Shown here: one piece after another, positions 1 through 6,226 of the stretch
Position numbering within the stretch: position 1 is the stretch's first letter
Layout: every line of letters begins with the position of its first letter
DNA from: Chloroflexota bacterium
GTDB lineage: Bacteria > Chloroflexota > UBA11872 > VXNJ01
Direction: 5' to 3'
Assembly: GCA_026708165.1 (NCBI GenBank)
Contig: JAPOVO010000339.1
Coordinates: 1-13,682, forward strand
Length of the DNA stretch: 13,682 nt
Translations under genes and position numbers: made by a program
The notes under the pieces: generated by a model
Seen by the model: only the letters and a program-made list of their open reading frames with translations
Told to the model about the DNA's origin: nothing
The model's database searches: none

Positions 1-5
1 CCCGC

Positions 6-1133
6 GTGCGTTCCTTCCCCTTCTTGGACCGCTGGCTCAGACCGAGCCAATTCGGCACACAGATCGACGGCGAGCATTCGGCCAACGCCTCCGACGTTGA
101 AGCCCGCGTCGACCGTATTCAGCGGGAGACATACCGGGAACTGGACGGCTACTTCCACAACCGGATACTCGGCTATGGGCCCAACCGCGCCAAGCGCTGG
201 GAACGAGACTACGACAGCATTGGGACATACGAGGCGTCGGTGGCTCCAAACAGGCAACGTCTGCTCGAAACGCTCGCGGTGATACCCGAGCAAATCGTCC
301 CCCTTAATCCGCGGGGGGAGCGCTTCGCTCAATGGGACGCATGCGACGCTTTTCGGGTAACGCTTAACGTGCTGACAGGCGTAACGGCCAGAGGGATCCT
401 GTTACTGCCCAAGACGGGTAACGGGCCGTCGCCCGCGGTCATCGCCCAGCACGGCATGGATGGCAACCCGGATTCCGTCCTGGGGTTGATAGAGAACGAC
501 CCTTTCTACCATGGATTCGGCCGTAAACTGGCCGACCGTGGCTACGTCGTGTTCGCACACAAGGTGGTCAGCGATTTTGCACAACGTCCGCGTTTGCATC
601 GCAAGGCGTTGCTGATTGGAAAGACGTTGCTCGGTCTGGAACTGTGGAAATTCCGGTGCGTCATCGATTTCCTGGCAAGCCTGCCTAACGTTAATGCGGA
701 TCGCATAGGCATGTACGGACTCTCGCAGGGCGGGCTTAGCACTCTATATGCAGCGGCGACCGACCCGAGGATCAGGGCGGCCGTGTGCGCCGCGTACTTC
801 AACGATCGAATAACAAAAATGGTTGTAAGCGACGATCGCTACACGGCATATGTCGATACGGACGAGCAAGACAAGTTCATCCACGGTCATCCCGCCGAGT
901 TCTCCGACTGGGACCTGGCTTCGTTGATCTGCCCACGGCCGTTCATGGTCGAGGCCGGAAAGGGCGACAAAGCCATCTATTGGCCAATGATGCTCGCGGA
1001 GTTCGCCAAGGTGCGGGAGGTCTACGACCGCCTGGGCATTCTGGAACGGACCGAAGTCCACCTGCACGAGCTAGATCACGAGATCCACGGCACGCGTTCT
1101 TTCGAGTTTCTGGACCGATGGTTGAAGCGATGA
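6..1133 (+). CDS. alpha/beta hydrolase, dienelactone hydrolase / acetyl-xylan-esterase-like (5' end uncertain)
   Basis: Serine hydrolase of the alpha/beta fold, probably acting on an ester; the substrate cannot be read from sequence. Counting from the GTG at 6, an N-terminal helical region (about 1-125) is followed by the core strands (ARGILLLPK, about 128-136), an oxyanion-type stretch (AQHGMDG, 147-153), the nucleophile elbow YGLSQGG with Ser240, a probable acid Asp321 (EAGKGD) and a probable His358 (LDHEIHG). This order matches dienelactone hydrolase and Abhydrolase_7-like families. The protein is 375 aa from GTG. The frame is open back to base 1 and no ribosome site can be seen, so the true start may lie outside the window; TTG at 24 is the only other early start. 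Oddly, residues 2-12 closely resemble the C-terminal residues 364-374 of the same protein. It is followed on the same strand by the CehA-like gene after 225 bases. Family sure, substrate unknown. Confidence 0.85.
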   Translation: MRSFPFLDRWLRPSQFGTQIDGEHSANASDVEARVDRIQRETYRELDGYFHNRILGYGPNRAKRWERDYDSIGTYEASVAPNRQRLLETLAVIPEQIVPLNPRGERFAQWDACDAFRVTLNVLTGVTARGILLLPKTGNGPSPAVIAQHGMDGNPDSVLGLIENDPFYHGFGRKLADRGYVVFAHKVVSDFAQRPRLHRKALLIGKTLLGLELWKFRCVIDFLASLPNVNADRIGMYGLSQGGLSTLYAAATDPRIRAAVCAAYFNDRITKMVVSDDRYTAYVDTDEQDKFIHGHPAEFSDWDLASLICPRPFMVEAGKGDKAIYWPMMLAEFAKVREVYDRLGILERTEVHLHELDHEIHGTRSFEFLDRWLKR

Positions 1134-1358
1134 CTACGCTGCGGATGACCGGTGAAGGCGTTTAGCGCCAGCCTGCCAGCCGTCACCCTGTGGAGCGGTC
1201 AGGAGGGCGTCGATGCCGGGAGAGACTACACTCGCCGGGAAGGCTCGCTCCCTCGACGGGATGTAACGTGGGGGTGGCGAGTGCGGGGAGTTCATGTCCA
1301 CGCGATCTCCCTCGGTCGCCGGGAGACCTGCGACTCCTGAGAAAGGTGACGGTCTAGC
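1134..1358 (+). promoter_or_regulatory. structured leader with competing hairpins upstream of the CehA-like gene
   Basis: This 225-base stretch holds no convincing gene. It has several mutually exclusive pairings. GGCGAGTG (1276-1283) is perfectly complementary to CACTCGCC (1229-1236). Part of the same strand, GGCGA (1276-1280), can instead pair with TCGCC (1316-1320), nested around GGGAG (1286-1290) with CTCCC (1307-1311). TCTCCC (1306-1311) can also pair with GGGAGA (1321-1326). The Shine-Dalgarno AAGGTGA lies just downstream at 1343-1349. Such switching is typical of cis-acting leaders, but GC-rich DNA yields chance pairings. The GGGGTGG...GCGGG...CTCCC order recalls the 3' part of a T-box, but the ACC that follows UGGN in the T-box core is absent, so I do not call one. 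Confidence 0.3.
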
Positions 1359-2792
1359 ATGGCTTCATTGAGATGTTCCATTCGGGACAAGACCACCGGG
1401 GCGCCGCTCGATGCGAAGGTTCACGTCCTGTCGTCGCTTGGCACGTTCGTCTCACCATCCGGCGCAATTCTCAAGATCGGATCGGGCGTTCCATTTTTCT
1501 ATGCCCAGGGCGGGTTTGAAGTAGAGCTTCCCGTTGGGCACGCCGACGTAATCGTCGAGCGCGGTACGGAGTTCGTACCGTCCCGGTCGACTGTCCGCAT
1601 TCCCACCGAAGGCATGGTCGAATTGGAAGTGGCTCTTTGCCGGTGGACGAATCTGCCAGATGCCGGGTGGTATCCCGGAAACACCCATCTGCACTACGAC
1701 GAGAAGGAGACGCGGCCGGACGAGCGTCTGGCCTTCGACGCCGAAGTCGAGGACTACAACGTCACGGTGATCAGCGTGCTCCAGCGCGGCCAGCTGCCGT
1801 ATGCCAGCAACCAGTACTCGCCCGGGGTATTTCACGAGCTGACGACTTCCCATCACGTGGTCGACGTGGGCGAGGAGTCGAGGCATAACAGCTCGCCATG
1901 GAGCATCGGTTACGGACACGTGATGTTCATCAATATCCGCAATCTGGTGGAGCCTGTGAGCAGAGGGCACTTGGCTTCCAACCTCGATCCGGACTACCCG
2001 CCGCTGTGCTGGGCGTGCGACGAGGCGCGTGAGCAGGACGGCGTGGTGATCTGGTGCCACAACGGTCGGGGCATGGAAGCTCCCGTCGCGGCCGTTCTTG
2101 GAAAGCTGGACGCCTTCAATCTGTTCGACCCGTTGTGGGCTGATCTCGAATACACGATCTACTATCAGCTTCTCAATGCCGGAATCCGGCTTCCGGCGAG
2201 CACCGGCACCGACTGGTTCGTGTGTTCGAGCAACCGCGTTTACGTAGGGACGGAGTCGGAGTTCTCGTATCAGGGCTGGCTCGACGGCATGAAGGCCGGT
2301 TCGACGTTCATTACAAACGGACCGTCACTGATGCTCGAGGTCGACGGGCGGCCGGTGGGAGCCGTCCTAACGCCTGGCAAACCTCAGAGACTGGGTTGCC
2401 GCGTTAGCTGGGAGTCGCACTATCCGGCGACGCTGGCTGAGTTGATCGTCAACGGCCAGGTGGCAGCGCGCATGGATATACCCGCGCCGGGGAAGCGAGG
2501 AGCCTGGGACGTCGACATTTCGGTAGAGCACGACTCCTGGGTTGCGGCGCGACTATGGGGCGACGCGCGCAATAGCTTCGATCACGCGATCTATGCGCAC
2601 ACGAGCCCGGTATATGTCGAGACCGGACGCACGCATCCGATAAGGTCGCAATCCGCGCACTTGCTGATCCAATCGCTTGACCGGTCGCTCGATTGGATCA
2701 ATACGCGGGGAAGATACGCCTCGGACGGACAGCGCAACGCCGTAAGCGAGCTCTTCCTCGAAGCCAGGGCGAAGTACGCCGAGCTCGTATGA
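1359..2792 (+). CDS. CehA/McbA-family (PHP-like) metallohydrolase
   Basis: Predicted metal-dependent hydrolase with a PHP-like core, the family that includes the carbaryl hydrolases CehA and McbA; the natural substrate is unknown. From the ATG (Shine-Dalgarno AAGGTGA, 9 bases upstream) there is a beta-rich N-terminal domain (about 1-95), then GNTHLHYD with His110 and His112, GEE at 171-173, GYGHV with His187, IWCHN with His234 and STGTD with Asp285, the usual spread of ligands. A beta-sandwich-like tail (about 345-425) and a short helical C-terminus follow. I see no signal peptide, so the protein should be cytoplasmic, although many relatives are exported. Its length of 477 aa fits the family. 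It ends 48 bases before the convergent dioxygenase gene. Expression may depend on the structured leader in front of it. Fold fairly sure; substrate not determinable. Confidence 0.85.
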   Translation: MASLRCSIRDKTTGAPLDAKVHVLSSLGTFVSPSGAILKIGSGVPFFYAQGGFEVELPVGHADVIVERGTEFVPSRSTVRIPTEGMVELEVALCRWTNLPDAGWYPGNTHLHYDEKETRPDERLAFDAEVEDYNVTVISVLQRGQLPYASNQYSPGVFHELTTSHHVVDVGEESRHNSSPWSIGYGHVMFINIRNLVEPVSRGHLASNLDPDYPPLCWACDEAREQDGVVIWCHNGRGMEAPVAAVLGKLDAFNLFDPLWADLEYTIYYQLLNAGIRLPASTGTDWFVCSSNRVYVGTESEFSYQGWLDGMKAGSTFITNGPSLMLEVDGRPVGAVLTPGKPQRLGCRVSWESHYPATLAELIVNGQVAARMDIPAPGKRGAWDVDISVEHDSWVAARLWGDARNSFDHAIYAHTSPVYVETGRTHPIRSQSAHLLIQSLDRSLDWINTRGRYASDGQRNAVSELFLEARAKYAELV

Positions 2793-2793
2793 C

Positions 2794-2816
2794 AAGGCGG
2801 CGTAGGGGCTCGCCTT
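2794..2816. terminator. weak hairpin between convergent genes
   Basis: AAGGCG (2794-2799) pairs with CGCCTT (2811-2816) across an 11-base loop, starting one base after the TGA of the CehA-like gene and lying between two convergent stop codons. There is no U-tract on either side, so if it ends transcription it probably needs Rho or acts as a roadblock. Assigned from position and complementarity only. Confidence 0.3.
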
Positions 2817-2840
2817 CTCCAGTCTGTAAGGGGCACGCCG

Positions 2841-3623
2841 TCAAAGTTGAGGAATCAGCACTTCACCATTGCGCGAGAGCGGCAGATTGGCGAAGGCGCA
2901 CCGGTTGCCCCAGCGGTCTATCGCATCCTTGGACTTGTATTCGTTGATGATCTTGTGTCTCGAACGGTTGGTGAAGTTGTTGCCAGCCGTATGAAGCACC
3001 ATCACGTGAATGAACAGCACATCGCCGGGGTTGGCTAGCATGGGCACCGCCTCATAACCCTCGACATCCTCGTCGGCTACGGTGCGCCCGTCGCGCGTGG
3101 GCCACTCACCGCGTTTGTGGCTGCCGGGAAGGACGGTCGTGGCCCCGGCATCCACACCCGTCTCGTCGAGATAGATGATGGCGGCAGCCAAGTCGGTCGT
3201 ACTGTGACGCTCGTAGGGCCAGTCTTGGTGCCAGCCTTGCTTGTTCGTGAACCCTGGTGGATTGTTCCGCACCTTGCCGTTGTGGAAATCAATGTCCGGC
3301 CCGAAGAGGTCAATGAAGACATTGACAATGCGAGGGTCGGTGATGTTGTTGAACCAGTACTCGCTAGCGAGCGGCTGGTCCATCATGCCCCGCACGTTCT
3401 TGGGATTGTATGGGTCACCCGGATAGTCGAGCGCCGGGTCTATGAAGTCGTATGACATGGCCTTGGGGCGGTGCTCGGTATTTGTGATGATGTCGTGAAA
3501 CTCGAGGCGCATCTCATCCATCTCGTCCGATGAGTACATGCCTTCGATTGTCAAATACCCGTAGTCGGCAAAGAAGCGCCGCTGTTCCTCGGTGAGTACC
3601 TTAAGTTGCCCGGAGCTAGCCAT
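2841..3623 (-). CDS. phytanoyl-CoA dioxygenase (PhyH) family Fe(II)/2-oxoglutarate oxygenase
   Basis: Non-haem iron oxygenase expected to hydroxylate a small organic substrate while turning 2-oxoglutarate into succinate and CO2. The facial triad is complete: His132 and Asp134 in WHQDWPY and His211 in MVLHTAGNN. Arg222 in SRHKIIN fits the 2-oxoglutarate-binding arginine. VLPGSHKRG (164-172) is also typical of the family. The N-terminal TEEQRRFFADYGYLTIEGMYS is the standard opening. At 260 aa it has normal length for bacterial members, with no signal peptide. The ATG at 3623 follows a strong Shine-Dalgarno, AAGGAGAGG, three bases from the start codon at its nearer end. It is a single gene, convergent with the CehA-like gene and divergent from the VOC gene 420 bases away. 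Bacterial PhyH proteins have many substrates (lipids, osmolytes, natural products, phosphonates), so the specific reaction is unknown. Confidence 0.93.
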   Translation of the reverse strand: MASSGQLKVLTEEQRRFFADYGYLTIEGMYSSDEMDEMRLEFHDIITNTEHRPKAMSYDFIDPALDYPGDPYNPKNVRGMMDQPLASEYWFNNITDPRIVNVFIDLFGPDIDFHNGKVRNNPPGFTNKQGWHQDWPYERHSTTDLAAAIIYLDETGVDAGATTVLPGSHKRGEWPTRDGRTVADEDVEGYEAVPMLANPGDVLFIHVMVLHTAGNNFTNRSRHKIINEYKSKDAIDRWGNRCAFANLPLSRNGEVLIPQL

Positions 3624-4043
3624 TAACCTCTCCTTATGCGATCTGCGGGCCGGCGGACGTCCCCCGCCGTCCTGCCGACGATGCTATGTTGCGTGACAGG
3701 GCAGACCGGGGTCGCCACGGCCATGTTGAACCAATAGTGCCCGCAAGAGCGGCGATCCTAACAGCGTATCGCGCTTGGCGTTCACGAGGCGACCTAGGAC
3801 CGGACACTCCAATCCCATCACCAGCGCCACTGGAAGCCGTCCATTACGCTTAGCGGCCACACGCCGAATACACACTCACACCAGAAGTCGATAACCGGGC
3901 CCACAAACACGGAGTCTGGGAGACACGTGGCGGTTCGGCGTGAATTAACTCGGTAGCGGGAGGGCGTCCGAAAACGTGGCATACTCAGTGTTTGTTCCCG
4001 CCACGTACGCCGCAGTGATCGGACACACGAAAGGAATGTCACT
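3624..4043. other. gene-free divergent spacer
   Basis: This 420-base stretch between the dioxygenase (-) and the VOC gene (+) contains no convincing gene. Two open frames on the minus strand (ending at 3684 and 3818) have no ribosome site and no recognisable protein pattern. A short hairpin, CGGCGG (3651-3656) with CCGCCG (3664-3669), sits in the presumed leader of the dioxygenase. The right third holds the repeated ACGTGGC motif listed separately. I could not pick out a persuasive -35/-10 pair, although both genes must start from here. Confidence 0.6.
3924..4006. promoter_or_regulatory. three ACGTGGC half-sites, possible operator
   Basis: ACGTGGC occurs at 3925-3931 (as CACGTGGC) and 3974-3980, and its inverse GCCACGT at 4000-4006. 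The last two form an inverted repeat with a 19-base spacer, ending 37 bases before the GTG of the VOC gene. A CATACT sequence (3980-3985), a possible -10 without a good -35, overlaps one half-site. The layout would suit a repressor or activator site, but CACGTG-like words are common in GC-rich DNA and no regulator is encoded nearby. Confidence 0.25.
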
Positions 4044-4421
4044 GTGAAACCAATCGCCGTCGATTTCTATATGTACGACGTTAGCGACATCAAGCGCAGC
4101 GCGGAGTTCTATGAGAATACGCTGGGCCTGAAGCTCGACGCCTGGTACGGCGATGGTTGGGTCGAGTTCGAGATCGGTTCTGCGACGCTCGCGCTCTACC
4201 AGATAGAGCGAGACGACCTTACGGAACTCAGTAATCAGGACGGCGGATCAATGGCCATCGCCGTCGAAGACGTTCAGGGAGCCGTGGACGAACTGCGGGC
4301 CAAGGGTGTGGGAATCATCTTCGACGCCGTCGAGTCTCCCGCCTGCCATTACGCCCGAATCGTCGACCCGGACGGAAACGCCATCATGCTGCACCGCCGC
4401 AAGGATGGAACCGCGGGCTGA
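4044..4421 (+). CDS. VOC (glyoxalase/bleomycin-resistance/extradiol dioxygenase fold) protein
   Basis: Small single-domain vicinal-oxygen-chelate protein of 125 aa, normally a homodimer. The GTG start follows AAAGGAA (4030-4036) by 7 bases, and no better start exists. Family marks are the first beta strand plus helix with SAEFYENTLGL (19-29), the second half beginning MAIAVEDVQGAV (70-81), and the closing VDPDGNAIMLHRR (107-119). The usual metal ligands look incomplete: the first strand has VDF where a His or Gln is common, and the last strand has IML where Glu is common. A binding or non-metal role is therefore possible. The gene stands alone, convergent with the TIM-barrel gene 61 bases away. 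The substrate cannot be inferred. Confidence 0.88.
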   Translation: MKPIAVDFYMYDVSDIKRSAEFYENTLGLKLDAWYGDGWVEFEIGSATLALYQIERDDLTELSNQDGGSMAIAVEDVQGAVDELRAKGVGIIFDAVESPACHYARIVDPDGNAIMLHRRKDGTAG

Positions 4422-4446
4422 TCGAGGTTAAGCGGTCACCGAAGCG

Positions 4447-4467
4447 CGAGTCGGCGACGGAGACTCG
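4447..4467. terminator. possible hairpin between convergent VOC and TIM-barrel genes
   Basis: CGAGTC (4447-4452) pairs with GACTCG (4462-4467) around a 9-base loop in the 61-base gap between two convergent stops. A 10-base palindrome, CGGCGCGCCG (4470-4479), follows. No U-tract is seen, so this is a weak candidate that rests on position. Confidence 0.3.
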
Positions 4468-4482
4468 AACGGCGCGCCGACG

Positions 4483-5244
4483 TTAGGCCGTCATCTCGTC
4501 GATCAGCGCTCGCGCACGCACTATTCCGTCCACGATAGGTCCGGGCGTTGCCGAGTCAAGGCCAAGGTAGATGATCATGATCTCTTCCTGATATCCGGTG
4601 CGCTTGATCGCCTGACAAACGGCGGGATAGTCGGTCGCAGGCGCCCACAGAGGCGTCTCGCCGGTTTCGGGGTCGATCCCGCAGTCGAAGTAGACGTTGA
4701 CCATCCGATTTACCAGCCGCTCCAGCGCCACTACCGGATCGTCGCCCGCGACCTGAAAGTGATAGGAGCAATAATAGAAGCCGAAGTTGTCTGACTGGAT
4801 TGCGTCGAAGATCCGTTCGGTGCGTTCCAGGTTGTAGGCCATCCATCCGCCGTGAGGATAGAAGGAAAGAATGATGTTTCGGCGTTCCGCCTCCCGGGTC
4901 AGCATCTTCAAGCGATCGATGATCATCTCGATTCCGGCTTCCGACGATTCCTCGCGACCACCGCTCGAAACGCTGACCATCGGAATCGAGAGCTTATGGG
5001 CGATGTCGAGGATTCCGACCTGCACATCCAGACCGTCGGGAGCGGCGATGTCTTCCGTGGTCAGCATCGACTTGAAGCGAAGTCCGTTTTCGGCTTGAAG
5101 GCGAGCGGCGGTTTCCGGGTCGAGGGTCTCATAGTGCATCTTGCCCAGCTCGATGGTCGAAATGCCAATTGCCGCCAGATCGCCAAGGAAATCTTCCAGC
5201 TCGAACTTGGGGAACGAGAACGTGCTTACGCAGTACTGATTCAT
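4483..5244 (-). CDS. sugar phosphate isomerase/epimerase-like TIM-barrel protein
   Basis: A 253-aa protein with the layout of the xylose-isomerase-like TIM-barrel (AP endonuclease 2) superfamily: the opening strand MNQYCVSTFSF, then GISTIELG (27-34), GLRFKSML (54-61), IPMVSVSSGG (87-96), NIILSFYPHGG (123-133), FGFYYCSYHF (154-163) and IMIIYLGLD (222-230). Family enzymes isomerise or epimerise sugars or related ketoses with a divalent metal bound by Glu, Asp, His and Glu. Here the expected Glu near 127, Asp near 159 and last Glu near 226 appear to be Ser/Phe, Cys and Tyr, while His131 and His162 remain. The site may be altered or inactive. The ATG follows GAGAGGAG 8 bases upstream, a strong site. 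No signal peptide. The gene is divergent from the methyltransferase across 271 bases. Confidence 0.82.
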   Translation of the reverse strand: MNQYCVSTFSFPKFELEDFLGDLAAIGISTIELGKMHYETLDPETAARLQAENGLRFKSMLTTEDIAAPDGLDVQVGILDIAHKLSIPMVSVSSGGREESSEAGIEMIIDRLKMLTREAERRNIILSFYPHGGWMAYNLERTERIFDAIQSDNFGFYYCSYHFQVAGDDPVVALERLVNRMVNVYFDCGIDPETGETPLWAPATDYPAVCQAIKRTGYQEEIMIIYLGLDSATPGPIVDGIVRARALIDEMTA

Positions 5245-5515
5245 TCAATGTGCTCCTCTCGGTGCAGAGGCCCGGAGACTTGGTCATCGTTAGGGAACCC
5301 ACTCCCGAACGTCCTTCAAGCTGAAATAGGAAGTGAAAAGCGAGTCAATGTCAACCTGGGCCGGGGATCTTCGGCGGAACCGGAACTTTGGGGCGACCCT
5401 TTTGCAGTGCTCCGTCGTCCGATTTTTGCGACTACGGCCGGTCGGCATTTGATGAATAGAGTGTGTTCGAGCACAGTGGGCGTCGGCTCACCAGCGTTAG
5501 GGAGGAACTATCCCG
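5245..5515. promoter_or_regulatory. divergent spacer, presumed promoters of TIM-barrel and methyltransferase genes
   Basis: This 271-base spacer separates two genes that point away from each other, so promoters for both should lie here. It is less GC-rich in its central part, and a run of five T lies at about 5423. I found no -35/-10 pair good enough to place. A 34-codon ORF beginning at an ATG near 5347 lacks a good ribosome site and is not called. Confidence 0.35.
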
Positions 5516-6217
5516 TTGCTTGAGTCTTACGGCGGTCTTTATGACCTTGTCTATGGAGCCAAAGACTATGCCGCCGAAACGGAGAAGTTGCGCGGGATCG
5601 TCCACGGGCGCTCTCCCGGCGCGAAAACCCTTCTGGACGTGGCATGCGGGACGGGACAGCACCTGTACCATCTCCGGCGCGATTACGACGCGGAGGGATT
5701 GGACCTGAGCGAAGCGCAGCTTCAGGTCGCTCGTAAGCGCAACCCGCACTGCGCGCTCCATCTGGGTGACATGCTCACATTCGACCTCGCGCGCCGGTTC
5801 GACGTAGTCACCTGTCTGTTTAGTTCCGTCGGATACCTGCGCTCGGTGGAGGCACTGAGCCAGGCCGTTGCAAACATGGCCCGGCACGTTAAGCCGGGCG
5901 GATTGCTGGTCGTCGAACCCTGGCTTACACCGGAGTCGTGGCTACCGGGAACCCTATGGTCGGACTACGTAGACCAGCCGAACCTCAAGGTCGCCCGGAT
6001 CAGCGTCAGCGAACTAAAGGGCCGCCTGGCGTTGATCGACTTTCACATCCTCGTTGCCCGCGACGCCGAGGTGGACTATTTCCGCGAGCGGCACGAGCTT
6101 ACGCTCTTTACCGAGGATGAATATATGGCGTCGTTCAGTAACGCCGGACTCGACGTGACCTTCGATCCCGAGGGTCTAATCGGCCGCGGGCTTTACGTGG
6201 GCCTAACGCCTGGATAA
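5516..6217 (+). CDS. SAM-dependent methyltransferase, DesVI/TylM1-like amino-sugar N,N-dimethyltransferase family
   Basis: Class I methyltransferase of 233 aa. Motif I is LLDVACGTGQHL (39-50); the acidic residue that binds the SAM ribose is Asp63 in EGLDLS; the adenine region is LHLGDML (81-87). The stretches VTCLFSSVGYL (98-108), PGGLLVVEPW (127-136), HELTLF (193-198) and the closing RGLYVG closely follow enzymes that dimethylate 3-amino groups of TDP-deoxysugars (DesVI, TylM1). The N-terminal YDLVYGAKDYAAE also fits, with a slightly shorter loop. The start is TTG, chosen because GGAGGA (5501-5506) lies 9 bases upstream and no ATG fits. No aminotransferase, dehydratase or glycosyltransferase is in the window, so a sugar substrate is an inference from similarity; another amine may be the target. 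It is convergent with the thioredoxin lipoprotein gene. Confidence 0.9.
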   Translation: MLESYGGLYDLVYGAKDYAAETEKLRGIVHGRSPGAKTLLDVACGTGQHLYHLRRDYDAEGLDLSEAQLQVARKRNPHCALHLGDMLTFDLARRFDVVTCLFSSVGYLRSVEALSQAVANMARHVKPGGLLVVEPWLTPESWLPGTLWSDYVDQPNLKVARISVSELKGRLALIDFHILVARDAEVDYFRERHELTLFTEDEYMASFSNAGLDVTFDPEGLIGRGLYVGLTPG

Positions 6218-6226
6218 GGCGTTAGG
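6202..6226. terminator. perfect hairpin covering both convergent stop codons
   Basis: CCTAACGCC (6202-6210) and GGCGTTAGG (6218-6226) form a perfect 9-bp stem with a 7-base loop, TGGATAA. The TAA of the methyltransferase lies in the loop (6215-6217), and the TAA of the minus-strand lipoprotein gene lies in the right arm (6222-6224). The element is symmetrical and so could serve both genes. No U-tract follows on either strand, so it is either a Rho-assisted terminator or a 3'-end stabiliser. Confidence 0.6.

Noticed and set aside
1266..1326. T-box riboswitch
   Set aside because: The GGGGTGG...GCGGG order is suggestive, but the conserved ACC after UGGN is missing, no specifier stem could be identified, and the downstream gene is not amino-acid related.
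1152..1340. 62-codon open frame (+) between the hydrolase and the CehA-like gene
   Set aside because: Starts at a GTG without a ribosome site, has no recognisable protein pattern and lies across the competing hairpins of the leader.
3684..4042. Two overlapping minus-strand open frames in the 420-base spacer
   Set aside because: No Shine-Dalgarno, mutual overlap, Arg/Cys-rich composition typical of chance frames in GC-rich DNA, and no family resemblance.
5347..5451. 34-codon ORF in the divergent spacer before the methyltransferase
   Set aside because: Poorly placed ribosome site, no conserved features, and it lies where promoters for both flanking genes are expected.
4852..5523. 223-codon plus-strand open frame opposite the TIM-barrel gene
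   Set aside because: It is antisense to a gene with clear family features and a strong ribosome site, and its own translation shows no domain.
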